DNA from: an uncultured Bacteroidales bacterium
Lineage (GTDB): Bacteria > Bacteroidota > Bacteroidia > Bacteroidales > Marinilabiliaceae
NCBI GenBank assembly: GCA_937892255.1
Contig: CALAUL010000100.1
Location: 1 to 57,536, forward strand
Reading direction: 5' to 3'
DNA: 57,536 nt
The first letter of the stretch is position 1, and every line of letters starts with the position of its first letter. Under the pieces are notes generated by a model. That model ran no database searches. It had not been told where the DNA came from and saw only the letters and a list, made by a program, of their open reading frames with translations. Below, piece by piece: positions 43,126 to 51,025 of this stretch. Made by a program: the position numbers and the translations under genes.

Positions 43126-43920
43126 TTACAAGCCATAAGCAGCACTGTTGCCATACTGCGCGATGAATTCCTCATCGGTACATGGAGATACAATCTTATT
43201 GTCGCTGTCTAACTGATAGCAACGCACCTCTTTTGTTCCCACGTTGCAAAATGCCATTGGGCATACCCCTCCGAATCTATAAAAATACGGACGTGTTGAA
43301 TCGGCAATGATCTCTATCTCTTGCAAGTCGGGTGTATATGCCTTGACGATGTCCCCTTCATTGATATTTAACAGAGAATATACTGGTAGATCCTGCACTG
43401 GCGGGTTTGTCGCATAAAACATATCTCCTACTTTCATGCGGTGCTCGTAGGCCGACAAGAAGGCCATTGCATTTTTGTTGCTATAAGCATCTATATAACT
43501 GCAAAGTAGAAAGTCATACTCTTCCAGTGCCTGACTTGCCGGTATTGGCTCGGTGCTGCCACCGTTACCTTCAAGGTCGGAGATGCGCTGTTCGTAAGCG
43601 GCGAGGAACTCGTCGAAGGTGCCGATACCGTCGAGGTAGGTTTTGTCGGTTGCCGACATGAAACCTGCCTTTTCTGCCGTGGCGGTGTCGTGCTGGTGAG
43701 CCGTCACAGCATCGGTGATAGCGTCGAGGATGGTCTTGTTGTCGGTTATTTGGTCGGCAATCTCTTTGAGAGTGTCGAGAGTCTCCGGAGCGGAGTCGAC
43801 GAGAGCGGCGATCTTTTCGTCGGTGTATGCCTTAGCGTCAGAGAGAGCCGTGGCGTTTTTCTCTGCCAATGTTTTGAGGCGTGCTCCTATGAACTCGCCG
43901 AGTTGAGACATTGTGCTCAT
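43126..43920 (-). CDS. Fibre-like protein with swapped C-terminal domain
   Basis: 264 residues. The N-terminal ~110 residues ('MSTMSQLGEFIGARLKTLAEK', 'YTDEKIAALVDSAPETLDTL') are nearly identical to the 125-residue neighbour, including 195 identical bases. The C-terminal ~135 residues ('IPASQALEEYDFLLCSYIDAY' to 'FIAQYGNSAAYGL') are instead related to the end of the 291-residue gene, with strong variation in the first ~60 residues and conserved 'NEGDIVKAYTPDLQEIEIIAD'. A remnant of its former 3' end lies just downstream. Probably a receptor-binding or decoration fibre. Confidence 0.65.
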   Translation of the reverse strand: MSTMSQLGEFIGARLKTLAEKNATALSDAKAYTDEKIAALVDSAPETLDTLKEIADQITDNKTILDAITDAVTAHQHDTATAEKAGFMSATDKTYLDGIGTFDEFLAAYEQRISDLEGNGGSTEPIPASQALEEYDFLLCSYIDAYSNKNAMAFLSAYEHRMKVGDMFYATNPPVQDLPVYSLLNINEGDIVKAYTPDLQEIEIIADSTRPYFYRFGGVCPMAFCNVGTKEVRCYQLDSDNKIVSPCTDEEFIAQYGNSAAYGL

Positions 43921-44235
43921 TGTTGTAGTGTTATAGTGTTAGACAGTTTGTGTGAGGTAGTCGATGCCTGCTGTGGCGGTGTTGTAAGCGTTGAGGAAGT
44001 CGTCGAAGGTGCCGATGGAGTCGAGGAAACTTTTGTCGGCTGCCGACATGAAACCTGCCTTTTCTGCCGTGGCGGTGTCGTGCTGGTGAGCCGTCACAGC
44101 ATCGGTGATAGCGTCGAGGATGGTCTTGTTGTCGGTTATTTGGTCGGCAATCTCTTTGAGAGTGTCGAGAGTCTCCGGAGCGGAGTCGACGAGAGCGGCG
44201 ATCTTTTCGTCGGTGTATGCCTTAGCGTCAGAGAG
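43651..44235. repeat. 195-bp identical direct repeat pair in two fibre-like genes
   Basis: 43651-43845 and 44041-44235 are identical, 390 bases apart, and lie in two neighbouring fibre-like genes in the same frame. Recombination between them would delete 390 bp and fuse the two genes in frame. Confidence 0.85.
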
Positions 44236-44316
44236 CGCTGTGGCGATTTTCTCTGCCAAAGTTTTGAGGCGAGCACCTATGAGTTCGCCGAGTTGGGTAA
44301 GGATTGTTTTTGCCAT
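43939..44316 (-). CDS. Short fibre-like protein (no C-terminal domain)
   Basis: 125 residues. 'QLGELIGARLKTLAEKIATALSDAKAYTDEKIAALVDS' is a coiled-coil stalk. The 'TATAEKAGFMSAADKSFLDSIGTFDDFLNAYNTATAGIDYL' end is the short ancestral C-terminus that the neighbour has lost. It begins 6 bases after the u-spanin-like gene. Likely a stalk or assembly form of the fibre family. Confidence 0.6.
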   Translation of the reverse strand: MAKTILTQLGELIGARLKTLAEKIATALSDAKAYTDEKIAALVDSAPETLDTLKEIADQITDNKTILDAITDAVTAHQHDTATAEKAGFMSAADKSFLDSIGTFDDFLNAYNTATAGIDYLTQTV

Positions 44317-44322
44317 TGTGTG

Positions 44323-44790
44323 TTAGTGTTTGATAGTACGTGTTATATAGCCAGTCAGCGCACCGATAGCGAAAGCGCCGAGCAGGCGAAGGAATGTTAT
44401 AAATCTGTTGGTTGGCTTCCGGACTTCTACGGAGTGAGAAGCCGTCGAAGTACGTGTGACGTTAGCCGACTGCTGTGTTTGTCGGACGATGATAGGTTCC
44501 GGAGCCACTGTTGCGCGCACGGCGATAGTAGTATGTCCGTCGGGCGTATTATTCAGAGCAGCTTCGAGAGCCGTACGACGTCCCTGTTCTTCATGAAGTT
44601 GAGCTATGAGAACATTACCGAGCGAGTCGCATTCCACCCATGCGTAGAATAGCGCCGAGTCCGGGACTGTTGCCACTATTGTATCACGGGTTGTCTCTCT
44701 GACGATTACCGTGTCGGCGGTCGTCGTCTTGTCCAGTGTTACCCTCTTCGAGCTTATACAACTCTGAGCGCACAGGGCAAGAGTTAACAT
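44323..44790 (-). CDS. u-spanin-like lysis lipoprotein
   Basis: 155 residues from ATG 44790; an in-frame GTG at 44796 is also possible, and a longer in-frame start at 44892 lies inside the upstream gene. The N-terminus is a lipoprotein signal ('MLTLALCAQSC'). A periplasmic part rich in Thr and charged residues follows, and the C-terminus ends with one membrane helix ('FITFLRLLGAFAIGALTGYI'). Lipid anchor at one end and inner-membrane helix at the other is the architecture of unimolecular spanins, which fuse inner and outer membranes at the end of lysis. It overlaps the upstream membrane-protein gene by about 107 bases. Function is inferred from topology and position only. Confidence 0.6.
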   Translation of the reverse strand: MLTLALCAQSCISSKRVTLDKTTTADTVIVRETTRDTIVATVPDSALFYAWVECDSLGNVLIAQLHEEQGRRTALEAALNNTPDGHTTIAVRATVAPEPIIVRQTQQSANVTRTSTASHSVEVRKPTNRFITFLRLLGAFAIGALTGYITRTIKH

Positions 44791-45046
44791 GAGCACAATA
44801 GAGCACCTTTTGCAGAGCGCGGTTAAGGTTGCGAACGGTGACGCGCAGAGCATTGATTTCACGTTTAAGCGGTTTGACGATATATTCTTCATTAGTGCGG
44901 AGGATGCTGTCGGTGTTAGTCGTTTGCAGTTGGCTTACTTCTTCTTCGAGTTTTCGTTTTGTCTGTCGGAGCGTGTAGAGGGTGGCGATGAATCCGCCAC
45001 CCAGAACAAGCTCAAGGACAACTCGGATTAGTTCGGTCCATTGCAT
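44684..45046 (-). CDS. Membrane-anchored coiled-coil lysis-cassette protein (holin- or Rz-like)
   Basis: 120 residues. A single N-terminal membrane helix ('LIRVVLELVLGGGFIATLYTL') is followed by a long coiled coil ('KRKLEEEVSQLQTTNTDSILRTNEEYIVKPLKREINALRVTVRNLNRAL'). It overlaps the end of the amidase gene by 19 bases. The shape fits a holin-type or inner-membrane spanin-type protein; which of the two cannot be read. Confidence 0.55.
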   Translation of the reverse strand: MQWTELIRVVLELVLGGGFIATLYTLRQTKRKLEEEVSQLQTTNTDSILRTNEEYIVKPLKREINALRVTVRNLNRALQKVLYCAHVNSCPVRSELYKLEEGNTGQDDDRRHGNRQRDNP

Positions 45047-45465
45047 GAGGAGAAGGGTTGTTGTGAGTATTCATTTTGCACATCGAAGCAAGGGCAGGCC
45101 TTGTTGGAATACTCGCAATGGCCGTGAATAGAGGCATGTGGGTATTGTTTGAGGAGCTGATGTAACAGCTTATTGAGGGCTGTGCATTGCTGAGGTGTGC
45201 GTGTATCTTTTGGAGTTTTTCCGTCCGCTGCCAGACCTCCGACATAGGCGATACCTATAGAATTGGTGTTATGGCCTACGCAGTGGGCGCCTATCTTGTC
45301 TACCGGGCGTCCGTGGCTGACTGATCCATCGAGGTGAATGATGTAGTGGTAGCCTATATCGGAGAAACCGCGGTCGCGGTGCCATCGACGTATAGTGTCG
45401 ATGGAGTAGTCGCGTCCTTGCGGAGTAGCTGTGCAGTGGAGGATAATTTCGTTAATGGTCCTCAT
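45028..45465 (-). CDS. N-acetylmuramoyl-L-alanine amidase (endolysin)
   Basis: 145 residues. The amidase_2 fold shows its zinc ligands: His in 'IILHCTAT' and His/Cys in 'HGHCEYSNKACPCFD', with 'GYHYIIHLDGSVSHGRPVDKIGAHCVGHN' between. It cuts the bond between muramic acid and the stem peptide. No signal peptide, so it needs a holin. Its start is 3 bases after the capsid stop, an unusual place for a lysin, between head and tail genes. Confidence 0.9.
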   Translation of the reverse strand: MRTINEIILHCTATPQGRDYSIDTIRRWHRDRGFSDIGYHYIIHLDGSVSHGRPVDKIGAHCVGHNTNSIGIAYVGGLAADGKTPKDTRTPQQCTALNKLLHQLLKQYPHASIHGHCEYSNKACPCFDVQNEYSQQPFSSCNGPN

Positions 45466-45467
45466 CG

Positions 45468-46289
45468 TTACTGTTTGACGGTGTAGCCTGCGTAGAGGCC
45501 TTTCTTGTCATGTCGAACAGCAGCACCACCTGCACGTACGAGAGCGGAGATGATGTCGCCATAGTAGAGAGCAGAACGTTCGTCGACGAAGAGGTCTGTC
45601 TGTCCGAGAGCGCGGCTCACGCTGTCTTCGTGCCAAGCGATGATGTCGAAAGACTTCGTGTCGGCCGTTCCGAGATTAGAGCGCATATAGATGTCGAAAC
45701 TGTAGAGTTTGCCCACGATACCCTTCTGAGCGTCTGCCGAGAGGATGAAAGACTGACCTTCAAACTCTGTGAGCTGACGGAGCAGAGTGTTGTACATTGT
45801 AGGCGTAAGGATGATGCATCTGCCAGTCTGCGGAATGTCGGCACCATCGAAAGCCTCTTTTATCTCGAGAATGAGAGCTTTGACGTCCTTCTTTTGGTCG
45901 GCTGTAAGTGCGACAGGATTGTTGGCCGCCAGAGCCCACGAGAGGAGCAAGTCGGCGTGTACAGCATCGAGGAGAGCCGAACGGCAAGCACGGATGATAC
46001 TCTGTCGCTTGTCGTATGAGAGTTCGACCTGCTCCGCATTAGGAATGAGGATAGGGTCAGAAGTGAACTCGCCTATCTGATAAGTGAGGTCGCTGTCGGT
46101 TCGTTTGGTAGCTGTTGCCGGCAATTTGCTTCGTCCCTTTACCACCGTTGGCGGATTGCCTGCGTTGGGGACGTGAACCGTCTTGTTGTTGACGAATGCG
46201 GAGTGGTTAAGAGAGCGAGCGGCGAAAGTGTTGTCGGCGAAGAGGCCTTCGATAATGTCGCTCAGCCAGATTTCTTTTTGTAGTGCCAT
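45468..46289 (-). CDS. Major capsid protein
   Basis: 273 residues. 'MALQKEIWLSDIIEGLFADNTFAARSLNHSAFVNNKTVHVPNAGNPPTVVKGRSKLP', then an HK97-like alternation of helix and strand with 'ADLLLSWALAANN', 'GRCIILTPTMYNTLLRQL' and the C-terminal 'SALYYGDIISALVRAGGAAVRHDKKGLYAGY'. It lies 20 bases downstream of the protease/scaffold gene, the classic order. Confidence 0.82.
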   Translation of the reverse strand: MALQKEIWLSDIIEGLFADNTFAARSLNHSAFVNNKTVHVPNAGNPPTVVKGRSKLPATATKRTDSDLTYQIGEFTSDPILIPNAEQVELSYDKRQSIIRACRSALLDAVHADLLLSWALAANNPVALTADQKKDVKALILEIKEAFDGADIPQTGRCIILTPTMYNTLLRQLTEFEGQSFILSADAQKGIVGKLYSFDIYMRSNLGTADTKSFDIIAWHEDSVSRALGQTDLFVDERSALYYGDIISALVRAGGAAVRHDKKGLYAGYTVKQ

Positions 46290-46309
46290 GAGTGTGGTTA
46301 GTTGTTAGG

Positions 46310-47239
46310 TTAGTTGTTTGGTTGAGTTCCGAAGCGTTCTTGGAATTTGCGTCGGTATAGCTCCGGGTTTTCGGTGCGTAGTTTTTGCAGCTGGCCACCC
46401 CGGTCGAGTTCTTCCCAAGAGAGGTTCTCGAGGGCGGTGTCAGTGCGTGGCGTAGGCGTCGGGACAGCGTTGCGCTTTGGCATCATAGCGATGAGCGCTT
46501 GCAACTTGTCGGGCGCTGAGGCGTAGTCTGCCTTGAGTTGGTCGGACATCTGCATAGAAATGCGGTGTTCTGCGACAGCTGTTGCGAGAATGTCGTCTAC
46601 CTGCTTAGCGAGAGCGGAAGCACGCAAGTCGTCTAATTCGTTGTTGAGAGCATCCACCTGCGCCTGCAGAGAGTCTGCCTTGTCGGCGCGTGCTTTGAGG
46701 TCTTGGAGGAACGTGCGTAGTTCCTCTTCTGCTTCTGACTTAAGGTCAGGGAAAATTTCTTTAAAGTTCATGTCTTTGTTGTTGTTAATATCTGCGGAAA
46801 GGTCGCAGAGGATGTTGTCATTTTCGTCGTGCAGTCGGGCGAGAGCGTTGAAGTTGCCCGGGATGTCGACGAGGCTTATTTCACGAGGGAACCACGATAA
46901 GACAGTCGGCCCTGTTTGACCGGGCAGAATGTCGTCGGGGTTTTCTGAGAGTTCGAGAGCTACGATATGACCGACGGAAGCGGCATTGATGAAACCCTCC
47001 TCTATCTGTTTGGCGAGTTCGGGAAAGAGAGTGTCGTTGACTATGGGAGTACCATAGACAGCGTCGCCTTCAATGCGTATGTCGGTCCACTGCACAGCGA
47101 CGCCTTTTGCGCGGTCGTGCATGAGGAACCCGACAGGAGGGTTGAAACGCTCGAGGAGGAGACCTTCGGTGAGGAGTCGGTAGCCGTAGCAGTTGACGCT
47201 GTTGTCGGTGAGACAAAATTCGCGGTTGATGCGTATCAT
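46310..47239 (-). CDS. Prohead protease with scaffold domain
   Basis: 309 residues. Residues ~1-140 resemble a phage prohead protease ('GVAVQWTDIRIEGDAVYGTPIVNDT', 'EGFINAASVGHIVALEL', 'VLSWFPREISLVDIPGNFNALARL'). The rest is a charged coiled coil ('LKARADKADSLQAQVDALNNELDDLRASAL') with a Pro-rich tail typical of scaffold. An in-frame ATG at 46771 ('MNFKEIFPDLKSEAEEEL') could give a separate scaffold of ~153 residues, as gene Z does inside gene I of Mu. First gene of the leftward late operon. Confidence 0.8.
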   Translation of the reverse strand: MIRINREFCLTDNSVNCYGYRLLTEGLLLERFNPPVGFLMHDRAKGVAVQWTDIRIEGDAVYGTPIVNDTLFPELAKQIEEGFINAASVGHIVALELSENPDDILPGQTGPTVLSWFPREISLVDIPGNFNALARLHDENDNILCDLSADINNNKDMNFKEIFPDLKSEAEEELRTFLQDLKARADKADSLQAQVDALNNELDDLRASALAKQVDDILATAVAEHRISMQMSDQLKADYASAPDKLQALIAMMPKRNAVPTPTPRTDTALENLSWEELDRGGQLQKLRTENPELYRRKFQERFGTQPNN

Positions 47240-47268
47240 TGATGGGTGTTGTTTTGGTTTTATGGTTA

Positions 47269-47299
47269 CAAAGTAAAAGCGTGGGAACGTGGTTGCAAA
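47269..47299 (-). promoter_or_regulatory. Leftward late promoter candidate
   Basis: Read leftwards: TTTG (47299-47296), 19 bases, TTACTTTG (47276-47269), one mismatch to TAnnTTTG. It lies 30 bases before the protease start. Confidence 0.55.
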
Positions 47300-47325
47300 A
47301 TAGGTGTGCCAAGATTGCGCAACAA

Positions 47326-47357
47326 TTTGACAGAGGGTAGCTTTTCGCTAATCTTTG
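47326..47357 (+). promoter_or_regulatory. Rightward late promoter candidate
   Basis: TTTG (47326-47329), 20 bases, AATCTTTG (47350-47357), one mismatch to the -7 consensus. Transcription would start near 47364, at the first base of the 11-bp repeat array. With the leftward promoter it makes a back-to-back late control region. Confidence 0.55.
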
Positions 47358-47362
47358 CAAGC

Positions 47363-47417
47363 TGTAAACGGGTTTTAAACGTCGTTTAACCGTCTTTTAA
47401 ATATTGTTTAACCTTCA
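47363..47417. repeat. Array C: five tandem 11-bp TTTAAM units in the late leader
   Basis: Units start at 47363, 47374, 47385, 47396 and 47407, exact 11-base period; forms include TTTAAACGTCG and TTTAACCGTCT. The array begins at the predicted transcription start and ends 8 bases before the ATG at 47426, so it is the whole leader. Confidence 0.85.
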
Positions 47418-47425
47418 TTATTGAT

Positions 47426-48034
47426 ATGTCGAATAGTGTTTCTAACAGCAATAAAGTATCGTCGGGTGGTGGTGGTCTGCGTCTTGTCATCAACGGCACG
47501 TTGAGTCACATAGCGCGTCGCTTTATACGCACGCATGAGTTGAGTACTGCGCCGTCGATGGGTATGTCGTCATCGTCGGGTGATGTCGGAGTGAAGCCAC
47601 GGGAGAGTTATTTAGGTCGGTATTATGATACCGACTTGTCGTTGGGTGTCGGAGAGGAAGCCGACGACATCGTTATCACCTCTGCCGTGTGCAGTGTGAG
47701 TCTGATGAAGAGTGTAGTGATGACGGCGCTTGCCGGACGTGACGGCACCGTCAAGGAACTCATCTCTGCCAATGACTATGAGATTAACGTAGTCTTTCAT
47801 GTGATGAACGACACGGACGAGTATCCCGAGGAGGGCATGCGCAAGTTGCAGGCCTTGGTGCGGGAGAACTGTTCGCTATATGTCGACAGTGCCTTTCTGC
47901 GATTGTTTGACATAGACAGAGTGGCGGTGTTGTCGATGGAGGTCGAACAGGCGACATGGGGCAATGCACAGGAGGTGAGCCTGCGACTTGTGAGCGACGA
48001 TGACTATGAAGTTGAAGTAATGCAGACGATATAG
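47426..48034 (+). CDS. DUF6046-like phage protein
   Basis: 202 residues, first gene of the rightward late operon. After a Ser/Gly-rich start, 'VVMTALAGRDGTVKELISANDYEINVVFHV' and 'EGMRKLQALVRENCSLYVDSAFLRLFDIDRVAVLSMEV' match the pattern I associate with DUF6046 proteins of Bacteroidales phages. It is found next to baseplate-hub genes there and here (2-base gap), suggesting a tail or baseplate role. Confidence 0.6.
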   Translation: MSNSVSNSNKVSSGGGGLRLVINGTLSHIARRFIRTHELSTAPSMGMSSSSGDVGVKPRESYLGRYYDTDLSLGVGEEADDIVITSAVCSVSLMKSVVMTALAGRDGTVKELISANDYEINVVFHVMNDTDEYPEEGMRKLQALVRENCSLYVDSAFLRLFDIDRVAVLSMEVEQATWGNAQEVSLRLVSDDDYEVEVMQTI

Positions 48035-48036
48035 CT

Positions 48037-49002
48037 ATGTACAGGTTGACGTGCAACATAGAGATACGATGTGCCGAAGGAGTATTGCGATTGTCGCATG
48101 CTTCGGAGATAGAGATTAAGAAAGATGCGGGGGTGTTGTGTGACACTATGCGTCTGACACTACCCAAGAGGATACGATGGCGCGGAGCGGAGCGCAACCC
48201 CATACGTCGTGGAGATGAGATAAGGGTGTGGCTTGGCTATAACGACCGCAACCACTTAGCCTTTGTAGGCCTTGTGCGCAAGATAGAGCCACACACGCCG
48301 ATGGTAATAGAAGCGCAGGACATGATGTGCCAGTTTCAGACCGTGGATGCCAAGAAAAAGGCATATACGAGCACCACCCTCAACACGTTGTTGAAGGATC
48401 AGGGAGTGGAGTGTGTCATCAAGGGCACGCAGTCCGTCGGTGCCTATCGTGTCGAATGCAACACAGTGTCGGAACTGTTGTCGTCGCTACATCGTCAGGG
48501 CATACGTTCGATGATGCGAATAGGCGGGGGCGAGGAGCCGACGATGTACAGCGGATTGGTTATATCGCCACCCGATGTGCGGACGTTTCTTGCCGACGAG
48601 AGAACCATAGCGGACAAGTCGAGGTTGCAGTATGCACATGCCGACAGTGTGCGCTTTCTTGTGCGAGTGAAGAACAACAGCACGACAAAAGGCAAGCGTC
48701 GAGACATGAAACGTGTAGAGGTGGGATATAAAGACGGTGAGTTGCGCACCTTCAACGTCATCAACATGACGGAGGCGGAGATGAAGGAATATGCCGAAGT
48801 TCAGTATGCGAAGCTGCAACAGGGGGGACTGAGTGGCGAAGTGACCCTCTTCGGGGGTGAGATAGTAGATAAGTTAGACGGGGTGCGGGTTATCATAGAG
48901 GGACATGACGAAGGCGTGTATCAAGTAGAGAGAAATAACATAACGTGGGGCTCGGGCGGATTTCGCCAGTGCTTGACGATAAACACCAAGTTAAGTCAAT
49001 GA
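48037..49002 (+). CDS. Baseplate hub / late control D-like protein
   Basis: 321 residues. 'NIEIRCAEGVLRLSHASEIEIKKDAGVLCDTMRLTLPKRI' and 'IRRGDEIRVWLGYNDRNHLAFVGLVRKIEPHTPMVIEAQD' are the first barrel of a gpD/gp44-type hub. 'VRVIIEGHDEGVYQVERNNITWGSGGFRQCLTINTKL' is the typical end. It forms the central ring on which the tube is built. Its stop overlaps the terminase start (ATGA at 48999-49002). Confidence 0.75.
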   Translation: MYRLTCNIEIRCAEGVLRLSHASEIEIKKDAGVLCDTMRLTLPKRIRWRGAERNPIRRGDEIRVWLGYNDRNHLAFVGLVRKIEPHTPMVIEAQDMMCQFQTVDAKKKAYTSTTLNTLLKDQGVECVIKGTQSVGAYRVECNTVSELLSSLHRQGIRSMMRIGGGEEPTMYSGLVISPPDVRTFLADERTIADKSRLQYAHADSVRFLVRVKNNSTTKGKRRDMKRVEVGYKDGELRTFNVINMTEAEMKEYAEVQYAKLQQGGLSGEVTLFGGEIVDKLDGVRVIIEGHDEGVYQVERNNITWGSGGFRQCLTINTKLSQ

Positions 49003-50558
49003 AACAGACAAGTAGAAAGAAGAAACTGACACCACGCCAGGCACAGGCGCAATGGGACGAGTTTTACAGTTCTTTTGTGAGCAATGCTGACGTGAACATG
49101 AACGAGCCGCCAGAGGAACGTGAGCGTCGCAGGACACGTTTGGAACGTGACCCTGAGGCGTGGATGGCGTACTATTGTGCCCGTTACTGTACGAGTAAGC
49201 CGGCAGACTTTCATCGTCGGGCAACACGCAGGCTGTTGAGCGATGCTAACTGCTATGAAGTGCGTGCCTGGAGTCGAGAGTTAGCGAAGTCGGCGAGGTC
49301 GATGATGGAGGTGCTTTATCTTGCGTTGACGGGGAAGATTCGCAACGTGCTTGTAGTGTCGAACTCGTATGACAATGCGGAGCGACTGTTGGACCCCTTC
49401 CGCTTACAGTTGGAGCGGGATCTGCGCATCACGTTGGACTATGGCGTTCAGGTCGTAGATGGCAAGTGGGAGTCGGGAGAGTTCACTGCCGGGTGTGGCT
49501 GTTCGTTCAGGGCCTTAGGAGCGGGACAGTCGCCACGAGGCACACGCAACAGCGAGGTGCGTCCGGACTTTATCCTCATCGACGACATCGACACCGACGA
49601 AGCGTGTCGCAACCCGGAGCGAGTGAAACAGACGTGGGACTGGGTGGAGAGTGCATTACTACCGACACGTTCTATCAGCAGGGCGTGCAGGGTGCTCTTT
49701 AACGGCAATGTGATAGCACAGGACTGTTGCATCACGAGGGCAATGAAGATGGCGACACACACCGACGTGGTCAACATACGCGACAAGCAAGGGCGCAGCA
49801 CGTGGCCGGAGAAGAACAGCGAGGCGGACATAGACCGCATATTGTCGCAGATCTCGACACGAGTAGCACAACAGGAGTACTTCAACAATCCACTGAGCGA
49901 GGGCGACGTATTCAAGACCCTCACGTGGGACAAGGTACCACCTTTGAGCCGCTTTCGCTTCTTGGTGGCGTATGGCGACCCGGCACCGAGCAACAACAAG
50001 AGCAAGCAGAGCAGTACGAAATGTGTAGTGTTGTGTGGGCTCATGAAAGGCGTGTTGTACGTTGTCGACTGTCGATTAGACAGGGGACTGAATAGTGAAT
50101 TCATCGATTGGTTTGCACAGTTGGACAGAGTAGCGGACGGGTGCACTGTGTACAACATCATGGAGAACAACACCCTGCAAGACCCGTTCTATCAGCAAGT
50201 CTTTAAGCCGTTGGTCGCTGAGAAACGCAAGGAGATAGAGAAAGAGAGCGGGCGCACCTTCAGCGTAGGCGCCGACACCAAGAAGAAGACCGACAAGGCG
50301 ACACGTATAGAAGCCAACTTAGAGCCCCTTGTGAGCAGTGGTCGATTAGTGATGAACATAGCGGAGAAGAACAACCCACACATGAAACGTTTGGAGGAGC
50401 AATTTCTGATGTTCAGCCTTGCCCTTAAATACCCTGCCGACGGTCCCGACTGTGTGGAGGGTGCTTTGCGTTGGCTTCGAGACAAGAGTGCGACGACGGT
50501 CGGTGCGGACGTTATCCCTACGGCAGACTTCAGAAGACGAAACAAACAACGATTGTAG
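48999..50558 (+). CDS. Terminase large subunit (gp28-like)
   Basis: 519 residues from the ATG at 48999 that overlaps the hub stop; an in-frame start at 48945 lies inside the hub gene and is rejected. The ATPase part has a degenerate Walker A region ('SRELAKSARSMMEVLYLAL') and a clear Walker B 'DFILIDDIDTDE'. The nuclease part starts with 'FLVAYGDPAPSNNK' (metal-binding Asp) and contains 'VVDCRLDRGLNSEFIDWFAQL'. It packages DNA, in Mu-like phages by headful from the transposed copy into host DNA. A terminase gene directly downstream of a tail hub gene is an unusual order. Confidence 0.85.
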   Translation: MKQTSRKKKLTPRQAQAQWDEFYSSFVSNADVNMNEPPEERERRRTRLERDPEAWMAYYCARYCTSKPADFHRRATRRLLSDANCYEVRAWSRELAKSARSMMEVLYLALTGKIRNVLVVSNSYDNAERLLDPFRLQLERDLRITLDYGVQVVDGKWESGEFTAGCGCSFRALGAGQSPRGTRNSEVRPDFILIDDIDTDEACRNPERVKQTWDWVESALLPTRSISRACRVLFNGNVIAQDCCITRAMKMATHTDVVNIRDKQGRSTWPEKNSEADIDRILSQISTRVAQQEYFNNPLSEGDVFKTLTWDKVPPLSRFRFLVAYGDPAPSNNKSKQSSTKCVVLCGLMKGVLYVVDCRLDRGLNSEFIDWFAQLDRVADGCTVYNIMENNTLQDPFYQQVFKPLVAEKRKEIEKESGRTFSVGADTKKKTDKATRIEANLEPLVSSGRLVMNIAEKNNPHMKRLEEQFLMFSLALKYPADGPDCVEGALRWLRDKSATTVGADVIPTADFRRRNKQRL

Positions 50559-50560
50559 AG

Positions 50561-51025
50561 ATGGAAAGAGTAATACAAGAGATACAGGAACGCCTGCGTG
50601 AGAGCGTGGCGGACTTGCAGACGATAGACGAGAACTACGGACAACTTGTGAAGATGTTTGACGAGAGTGAGGATGGTGACATCTATCCGGTGCACTCTCC
50701 TGCGGTACTCATCGATGTCCGGGATATACGTTGGTCGGGTCTGAGAGGCGGCTGTCAGACCGGGATAGCCACGGTAGTGGTGACCCTTGCCATAGACTGC
50801 TACGACGATACGCACTACGAGCAGACGCAGAGGGAGAAGATAGCAGAACGCATGCGCTTGGCGGGGGCTGTACACTGGGCGTTGCAGGGATGGAAACCTA
50901 CGGAGACGACGCCGATGGTGCGCACCTCGACGAAGCTGTACCATTTGCCGAGGCTGTGGAAAGCTTACGAGACGACTTACACCTGTTCGGTAGTGGATTT
51001 AGATGACCAGAACTCTTCGGGGTAG
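50561..51025 (+). CDS. Phage structural protein, tail-completion-like
   Basis: 154 residues from the ATG 2 bases after the terminase stop. A helical N-terminus ('VIQEIQERLRESVADLQTID') precedes a strand-rich core ('AVLIDVRDIRWSGLRGGCQTGIATVVVTLAIDCYDDTHYEQ'), a fold order like the gp37/tail terminator group. Family not certain. Its last 49 bases overlap an opposite-strand gene. Confidence 0.55.
   Translation: MERVIQEIQERLRESVADLQTIDENYGQLVKMFDESEDGDIYPVHSPAVLIDVRDIRWSGLRGGCQTGIATVVVTLAIDCYDDTHYEQTQREKIAERMRLAGAVHWALQGWKPTETTPMVRTSTKLYHLPRLWKAYETTYTCSVVDLDDQNSSG

Noticed and set aside
42171..43920. Diversity-generating retroelement acting on the fibre C-termini
   Set aside because: No reverse transcriptase and no template repeat are visible, and differences are not limited to adenine positions as far as I can see. 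The missing part of the prophage could still hold one.
43690..44652. Rightward 320-codon frame with internal repeats
   Set aside because: Antisense shadow of the fibre-like and spanin-like genes; its repeats only mirror their duplicated DNA.
49448..50173. Leftward 241-codon frame
   Set aside because: Antisense to the terminase, whose motifs are clear; composition is atypical.
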